Below are positions 46,316 through 50,420 of a DNA stretch of 50,420 nt, one piece after another. Both the position numbers and the translations under genes were made by a program. Below the pieces are notes generated by a model that had not been told where the DNA came from, searched no databases, and was given only the letters and a program-made list of their open reading frames with translations. The first letter of the stretch is position 1. Every line of letters begins with the position of its first letter. This stretch comes from Alphaproteobacteria bacterium (GTDB lineage: Bacteria > Pseudomonadota > Alphaproteobacteria > Puniceispirillales > Puniceispirillaceae), in assembly GCA_016779005.1 (NCBI GenBank), contig JADHOL010000013.1, positions 1-50,420 of the forward strand. Direction: 5' to 3'.

Positions 46316-46615
46316 TTATTTCGCAGTCGCATAGGTTTTTGCCGCGGTCGCGTTGAACTCTAATGCAACGCACTCTTCATTGCCTTCAACCCATCCATCA
46401 TGACCTGGCTCAATTACATATACATCACCAGCAACAAAGGTTTCTGTAGTGCCATCCTCATGCTTGGCTGACATAGAGCCTGACAATACTGTGCCGACAT
46501 GGCGTGCCTGACAGCTCTCTCCGCCGACGACCGGCTTTATGCAGGTAGACCAACTCCATCCGGGCTGAAGCAACATTTTAGCGGCCGCAACGCCGCCTAG
46601 ATCACACACATTCAC
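46316..46615 (-). CDS. Cupin domain protein, start uncertain
   Basis: Single-domain cupin: KPVVGGESCQARHVGTVLSGSMSAKHEDGT and TFVAGDVYVIEPGHDGWVEGNEECVALEF contain the two cupin motifs with the metal-ligand histidines. The GTG at 46615 begins too late: homologous-looking sequence continues upstream in the same frame (GIVKKSFDAPDEVRAPDKAN) to a stop at 46694-46696, with AAGGAG nearby but no ATG, GTG or TTG in frame. Either an unusual start codon is used or the true start was lost. Function unknown. Confidence 0.7.
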   Translation of the reverse strand: MNVCDLGGVAAAKMLLQPGWSWSTCIKPVVGGESCQARHVGTVLSGSMSAKHEDGTTETFVAGDVYVIEPGHDGWVEGNEECVALEFNATAAKTYATAK

Positions 46616-46755
46616 ATTTGCCTTGTCTGGTGCTCTTACCTCGTCAGGCGCATCAAACGATTTTTTTACTATTCCGCTTACTTCACAATCTCCTTAATCA
46701 GCTATACCTAAATACTAACCAAAAAAATTATGATTAATCAAACTTTAAAATGAGA

Positions 46756-46833
46756 TTATAATAACTCGATTGCCGCAACCACCAGAAATAATATCAGGAC
46801 AGAGATTACGGCGATTTTGATGATGGTATGCAT
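46756..46833 (-). CDS. Single-span membrane peptide, 25 aa
   Basis: Reads MHTIIKIAVISVLILFLVVA and AIELL. AGAGGA lies close upstream of the ATG. The stop of a 40-codon open frame (46834-46956) abuts this ATG, so the two would be coupled if both are translated. Confidence 0.4.
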   Translation of the reverse strand: MHTIIKIAVISVLILFLVVAAIELL

Positions 46834-46956
46834 TTATTTCCTCTGTTCAAGATTTTTTAACAATTCAACAAGCCCTACTACTTTCTCTACTATGCCATTA
46901 TCTTCAAAATCTGCAATAGAGTTGAATGATTTCTCAATCGCTTTTGGTAGGTTCGC
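46834..46956 (-). pseudogene. Open frame of 40 codons lacking a start, possible remnant
   Basis: The frame reads ANLPKAIEKSFNSIADFEDN and GIVEKVVGLVELLKNLEQRK, an amphipathic helical sequence, bounded upstream by TAA at 46957-46959. No ATG, GTG or TTG near its beginning could start it. It may be the 3' end of a damaged small gene. Confidence 0.3.
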
Positions 46957-47016
46957 TTATGTTATATCTGGCCTCAGATTTTTATGCTGAAAACCTGATT
47001 AGCTAATATGGTCACT

Positions 47017-48154
47017 TTAGGAGTTTGCATTTCTTTTAGTGCTATTCGGGTTCTCTTTTTCATAACTAAGTTTTCTATTCATCATATCAATTGTGATATA
47101 GCCGCCACCATTCTTTTTTACCTCAAGAAAGACCCTAAAGGCATTGATAATCGCATCATTCCAGAGAGATAGCGGCCTATCCTGTACCTCATACCCCTTA
47201 ACCATAACCTCGATAGCATTTAAAATAGATGAAGTAACTCTGGCATCCGTTTTACTATCAAAGAAATCATTGTCTTTTCCATATCTAAAGACAAAATGTA
47301 CAAGTCCTTCCTCAAGCAACCTTGCTCTACCACCATCCTCGTTCTTGTCCGTCACAGGGTTGCTTCGCCTTTTTTTGTTCAATAAAGCCCTAAAGCTTGG
47401 TGACCACCAAAGGTAAGCAACAAACGCCATATGGAAGATGTCATGGATAACGGAAGTAGTCCTCCTCCCCTGATATATTATCATCCAAAGGGTTTCCGTA
47501 CATAAATCCATTAATAAACAACATTGCTTTTTGAGTGTTGCCAACCCATTCTTGCCGTATCTCTACATTCAGCTCTCGTGGCAATTGCTCAAAGTCTGGA
47601 AAGCTATCATCTAACCATTTTAGATGGCTGAAGTCATTACCAAAGCGCTTCAATGTTTTTTCCATATTTATTTGAGCTATTTCGCTTAGTGACATGTCAG
47701 ACGTTGATGCAATAGCAACCAAGCAACAGAGCAAATCATTAAGGACTTTTTTTACATCACATTCTTTCTTTAACTCATCACATAATATGCCATTATAAAT
47801 GACGAGGTCATTTGCCAATTCGAAAACAACGTTATCTTTTGTTTCTTTCTGAATCACATCGATACAAGTATAATCATCAAATCCAGCAATCTTATGAAGA
47901 CTGCCATCCACCAGCCTGCACATTTGTGCAAGATACCAGAGACAATCTCCCAACTCCTGGCAAATAGCTTGAGAATGCTCAATATCTCCAACATCCCCAC
48001 GTTTATCTTTTTTAATCTCCGTTAAAAGCTCTCCAATCTCACCAGACAGCCCTAGCTGATAGACAGTGAAGTGTGAGTCTTTATTTAAAACTTCTGTTTT
48101 CTGTATCGCTTCTTCGTAAGTCCTGAATGTGATTTCTGTTTTCTGCAATATCAT
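47017..48154 (-). pseudogene. MazG-like nucleotide pyrophosphohydrolase, +1 frameshift
   Basis: The first part (from 48154) has a MazG-like helical NTP-pyrophosphohydrolase core: LGLSGEIGELLTEIKKD and QELGDCLWYLAQM contain the Glu/Asp metal ligands. The frame ends at DYFRYP-stop (TGA at 47441-47443). The next frame continues with HDIFHMAFVAYLWWSPSFRALL and a second helical region GGRARLLEEGLVHFVFRYGKD, as in larger MazG-like proteins. Removing one C at 47444-47446 restores FRYHDIFH. It is either a one-base insertion, a sequencing error, or +1 recoding at CCA-TGA-C. An in-frame GTG at 48169 is an alternative start. Confidence 0.75.
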
Positions 48155-48262
48155 TCTCCTCGTATTCACAATAAATGAAGGGTTGCAATATAATATAAGA
48201 GAGTCAATTATATAATAAAAACAACACTTTAGAATTTTCTAATAAGCTCAGATTTATCAATA

Positions 48263-48865
48263 TTGGAGGTACTCATTTTAACAATTTCCACCCACCTCTA
48301 TTGCTGGAAAACGGCTATCGCTTTTACTATTGTAGGAGTGATTCTTGCTGTGTCAGTTTGGTGGTGGTTGAAACGAAAAGGGTTTAAAGCAACTCGTCTT
48401 AATATAAAATTAGGTGGGGTTGGGGAGGTTGAACTCACGCCCAATATACAAGACTTAAATATTGCCCATCAGATTTGGACTGAACTTGTGACACGCAAAG
48501 CTGCCACCCCTATAGACCCTGAGCATGATGTCATCCATGAGGTGTATGATAGTTGGTATCATTTGTTTGGAAGAGTTAGATTACTGATTGCAGACATACC
48601 TGCAACGCAAATACACGACTATGAGAGTGCAAGGATGCTCGTGGATATTGGTGTAAAAACCCTCAATCAAGGACTGAGACCTCACCTCACCAGATGGCAG
48701 GCTCGCTATCGTCATTGGTACGCTCAGGCAAGAGAGAAAAACCCTTCCCTTTCACCACAGGAGTTACAACAAACATACTCTGACTATGACGAACTCATCA
48801 CAGATATGACAACCATAAATGAACAGCTTCAGGAATATGCAGATGAACTAAAAAAGTTGTTATAG
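48263..48865 (+). CDS. Membrane-anchored protein of a conserved unnamed family, 200 aa
   Basis: One N-terminal span (TAIAFTIVGVILAVSVWWWL) is followed by a basic stop-transfer, a short beta segment (TRLNIKLGGVGEVEL) and a helical cytosolic domain with IAHQIWTELVTRKAATPIDPEHDVIHEVYDSWYHLFGRVR and a C-terminal coiled region. From memory, similar proteins with the ELVTRKAA-x-PID and EVYDSWY blocks are widespread and unnamed. The frame opens with TTG at 48263, but GGAGG at 48265-48269 would better serve a start at 48275, which is ATT. It is convergent with the Nmad2 gene, three bases apart. Confidence 0.7.
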   Translation: MEVLILTISTHLYCWKTAIAFTIVGVILAVSVWWWLKRKGFKATRLNIKLGGVGEVELTPNIQDLNIAHQIWTELVTRKAATPIDPEHDVIHEVYDSWYHLFGRVRLLIADIPATQIHDYESARMLVDIGVKTLNQGLRPHLTRWQARYRHWYAQAREKNPSLSPQELQQTYSDYDELITDMTTINEQLQEYADELKKLL

Positions 48866-48868
48866 TAA

Positions 48869-49504
48869 TCACCAGTCAGAGGGTTTGTTTTGAAAGCCCA
48901 TTGGGGCGTTACCTAAACAATAAAAATTGTAATGCCAGTTTTCAAAATTTGAGATGAAACTGGCATTAAATGCAGAAGATTTGTGTCCCGCTCCTTTCTT
49001 AGCTAATGCAACTCCTTGATGGTTCGCTACGCTTGGAGGTATTGGAAGTGGGTTTTCACCCATGTACACAAACTCATTGGATATCAATACATTGTTTGTT
49101 TGCCCTGTATCTGTACTTAGATTTTCTCTATTAATACTCCCATCTGGGTAAGTATGGTGAGAGTTTGACTGCATCCAAACTCCAGATGATGTTTGATGAT
49201 AAATATTATCGCCATAAGCCATTTTTTTACTACCATTTAACATTGGCTTCTTAACTTGAAATCTGGTGTCAGACCAATATTGTTGAAAAGTCAGTATCTC
49301 TGAGACCTTCATCCAGTATAACAGCATCGGTTTACTCCCATGACGAGAGCCAATAGCTACTGAGGTAGTGCCCACTACCCAATCACCAACATTTGCGTGT
49401 TTCCTGATTTGCGGTTTACAAGTCGCCAAAGTGCAATAGCTATGAAACGGATTTGGGGCAAAGCCATAATCTCTTGTGACAACATAGGAAAAGAGCTTCG
49501 TCAT
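48869..49504 (-). CDS. Nmad2 (nucleotide modification associated domain 2) protein
   Basis: The 211-aa protein starts MTKLFSYVVTRDYGFAPNPF and carries the family blocks YCTLATCKPQIRKHANVGDWVVGT, YWSDTRFQVKKPMLNGS, YGDNIYH and SNSHHTYPDGSINRENLSTDTGQTNNVLIS. Nmad2 was named by comparative genomics from phage and bacterial base-modification contexts; no biochemical function is assigned here. The start (49502-49504) lies one base after the TAG that would end the full-length TIR frame, so the two genes are translationally linked. The upstream in-frame extension to 49684 overlaps the TIR C-terminus in another frame and is rejected. Confidence 0.8.
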   Translation of the reverse strand: MTKLFSYVVTRDYGFAPNPFHSYCTLATCKPQIRKHANVGDWVVGTTSVAIGSRHGSKPMLLYWMKVSEILTFQQYWSDTRFQVKKPMLNGSKKMAYGDNIYHQTSSGVWMQSNSHHTYPDGSINRENLSTDTGQTNNVLISNEFVYMGENPLPIPPSVANHQGVALAKKGAGHKSSAFNASFISNFENWHYNFYCLGNAPMGFQNKPSDW

Positions 49505-49505
49505 A

Positions 49506-49988
49506 CTAGCACCCATGCCTTTTAAAATCTGACCTACTGGAATAAATACTTCCATCAGAATCATATGCATACTTTGAGTTTGGAGTACTGATTGCATCGA
49601 TGATTGATTGGCTGTCCCAACCAACTGCAAACGCATTAGCGTAATCATCCAACGACTTCGGTAAATTCTCACCTTTACAGCCATTTGCTCATATACCGAC
49701 TATGTTCTTGCCTTGCTGGACTGCGTAACTTACCTCCCAATTTACCCAGTCACTGTTCTTAGTCTCAGGAGTTACCACTACTGCTAAAGTGCTACATTCA
49801 TCTAAGCGAGGCTTTAAAATCTCCTGCTTGATGTAATCTTCATTGTACGCGTTATTGGGATTGTCTTTGGTAACAGAGTAGTCACGGATGTTAAACCCCT
49901 GCTTTGCCAGCAAGTCTTTTAACTTGCCGACCTCTGCGTCATCTTCGTGAATGTGGCTGACGAACACATTTTTATCTATATCAGCCAT
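49506..49988 (-). pseudogene. ThsB-type TIR-like protein (MTH538 family) with in-frame TGA
   Basis: From the ATG at 49986-49988 (GAGAGGG upstream), the frame reads MADIDKNVFVSHIHEDDAEV, then RDYSVTKDNPNNAYNEDYI and TPETKNSDWVNWEVSYA, the hallmark of the TIR-like MTH538/ThsB family; Glu85 in WVNWE sits at the catalytic position. Codon 100 is TGA (49689-49691), where relatives have Trp in the GVWAHG-like motif. The frame then continues with ANGCKGENLPKSLDDYANAF and GWDSQSIIDAI to TAG at 49506-49508. Full length would be 159 residues. It may be a nonsense mutation, read-through or an error. It is coupled to Nmad2. Confidence 0.75.
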
Positions 49989-50420
49989 AGCATTAGCCCT
50001 CTCATGTTGTCTGTTTGCAACAGCGAAAGAGCAGAACGACAATACCGTAACGTGTCTTTAAAACCTAAAAATGAAAGCTTTCGCTATTATTTCTATCATA
50101 AGATGTAGTTATATTTACATAAAATTAAAGGGGTGTTCGGTATTTTATTTTAGAACCACCTGCGCAATTAACCTGTACGACGAACATGTTTGCTGGGAAA
50201 TAATAGAGACAGAGGTAGAGGTTGTCTATAAACACATAATATGCTTACAAATCAATTGGTTATATCGGGTAAAACACGAGAAATGGTGCGGCTGAGAAGC
50301 TGTTCGTTACCTTAGTCCTGCGCCAACTCAAGTTTCCCTTGAGTAATATCAATAGGTTAGCTTATCACTTGTCGGTGTCAACAGGCACATTTGTTATACT
50401 GTGTGTTATACCAAACCAAC
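49989..50420. other. Right-end intergenic region, no credible gene
   Basis: About 430 bases upstream of the TIR gene. It contains a hairpin ACTCAAG (50326-50332) / CTTGAGT (50338-50344) and a direct repeat GTTATAC-TGTGT-GTTATAC at about 50393-50411. An open frame at 50071-50295 has unlikely composition and no ribosome binding site. The promoter of the TIR-Nmad2 pair probably lies here. Confidence 0.4.

Noticed and set aside
49505-49684. N-terminal extension of Nmad2 (MAVKVRIYRS)
   Set aside because: This stretch is the out-of-frame shadow of the TIR protein's C-terminal part; Nmad2 proteins begin at the MTKLFSYVV-type sequence.
49689-49691. UGA read as Trp genome-wide (alternative genetic code)
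   Set aside because: guaA ends in TGA directly after its canonical TIEWE C-terminus, and conserved Trp residues are encoded by TGG throughout, so UGA is a normal stop here.
48263-50042. A complete Thoeris system
   Set aside because: Only a ThsB-like TIR is present. No SIR2/SLOG or macro-TM ThsA gene is visible, and the 200-aa membrane protein lacks recognisable ThsA domains. ThsA could lie beyond the window edge.
50071-50295. 74-aa open frame at the right edge
   Set aside because: Composition is atypical (many Cys, Ile and Tyr), no ribosome binding site or family is seen, and it lies in the likely promoter region of the TIR gene.

Overview
The window looks like a chromosome segment of an AT-rich, probably marine alphaproteobacterium. 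The class is suggested by a DUF1489 gene, a GlnK-AmtB pair next to a GlnE adenylyltransferase, an RlmE with a long basic N-terminus, and a class 3 (Rhizobium etli type) asparaginase. A relative of the SAR116/Puniceispirillales group is a plausible but unproven placement. No rRNA, tRNA, CRISPR array or intact insertion sequence was seen.

Layout. 1-2950 (minus strand) is a compact run of a Gfo/Idh/MocA oxidoreductase, an AEC-family transporter, a hemerythrin-like protein and a pirin cut by the window edge. 3100-6900 is accessory, AT-rich sequence with small unknown genes, an FkbM methyltransferase and a cytochrome b561. A second copy of the guaA 3' end at 6477-6495 suggests a decayed integration site. 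6942-15426 (minus) holds guaA, guaB, rlmE and an RND pump with its adaptor. 15599-21354 (plus) holds a MATE exporter, glnE and an MFS permease. 21398-26212 (minus) holds a ltaE-mgtE-DUF1489 run and glnK-amtB. 26456-38455 (mostly plus) holds a LysR regulator, a Bcr-type MFS exporter, a subtilase lipoprotein with a frameshifted partner, a homocysteine methyltransferase, an ABC-F ATPase, an acyl-CoA dehydrogenase, an asparaginase and a DUF4396 protein.

From about 38.5 kb to the right end the sequence becomes sparse and accessory. It carries small unknown proteins, several tiny single-span membrane peptides, a GAF protein translationally coupled to an unknown partner, a sulfotransferase, a cyclic-nucleotide-domain protein, a coiled-coil protein, a 2-oxoglutarate oxygenase and a cupin. 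It ends in a defence-like cluster: a MazG-like pyrophosphohydrolase with a one-base frameshift, a membrane-anchored protein, and convergent to it a coupled pair made of a ThsB-type TIR protein (with an in-frame TGA where Trp is expected) and an Nmad2 protein. That cluster is the best candidate for an undescribed system.

How the parts connect. GlnE, GlnK and AmtB form a nitrogen-sensing and ammonium-uptake set, with the asparaginase releasing ammonia. GuaB and GuaA make GMP from IMP. A tiny minus-strand gene at 27431-27517 has a very strong ribosome binding site and its own terminator. Short degenerate 9-14 bp tandem repeats recur in intergenic gaps. Several genes in the right third, and one near 31 kb, carry single lesions, while the housekeeping genes look intact.
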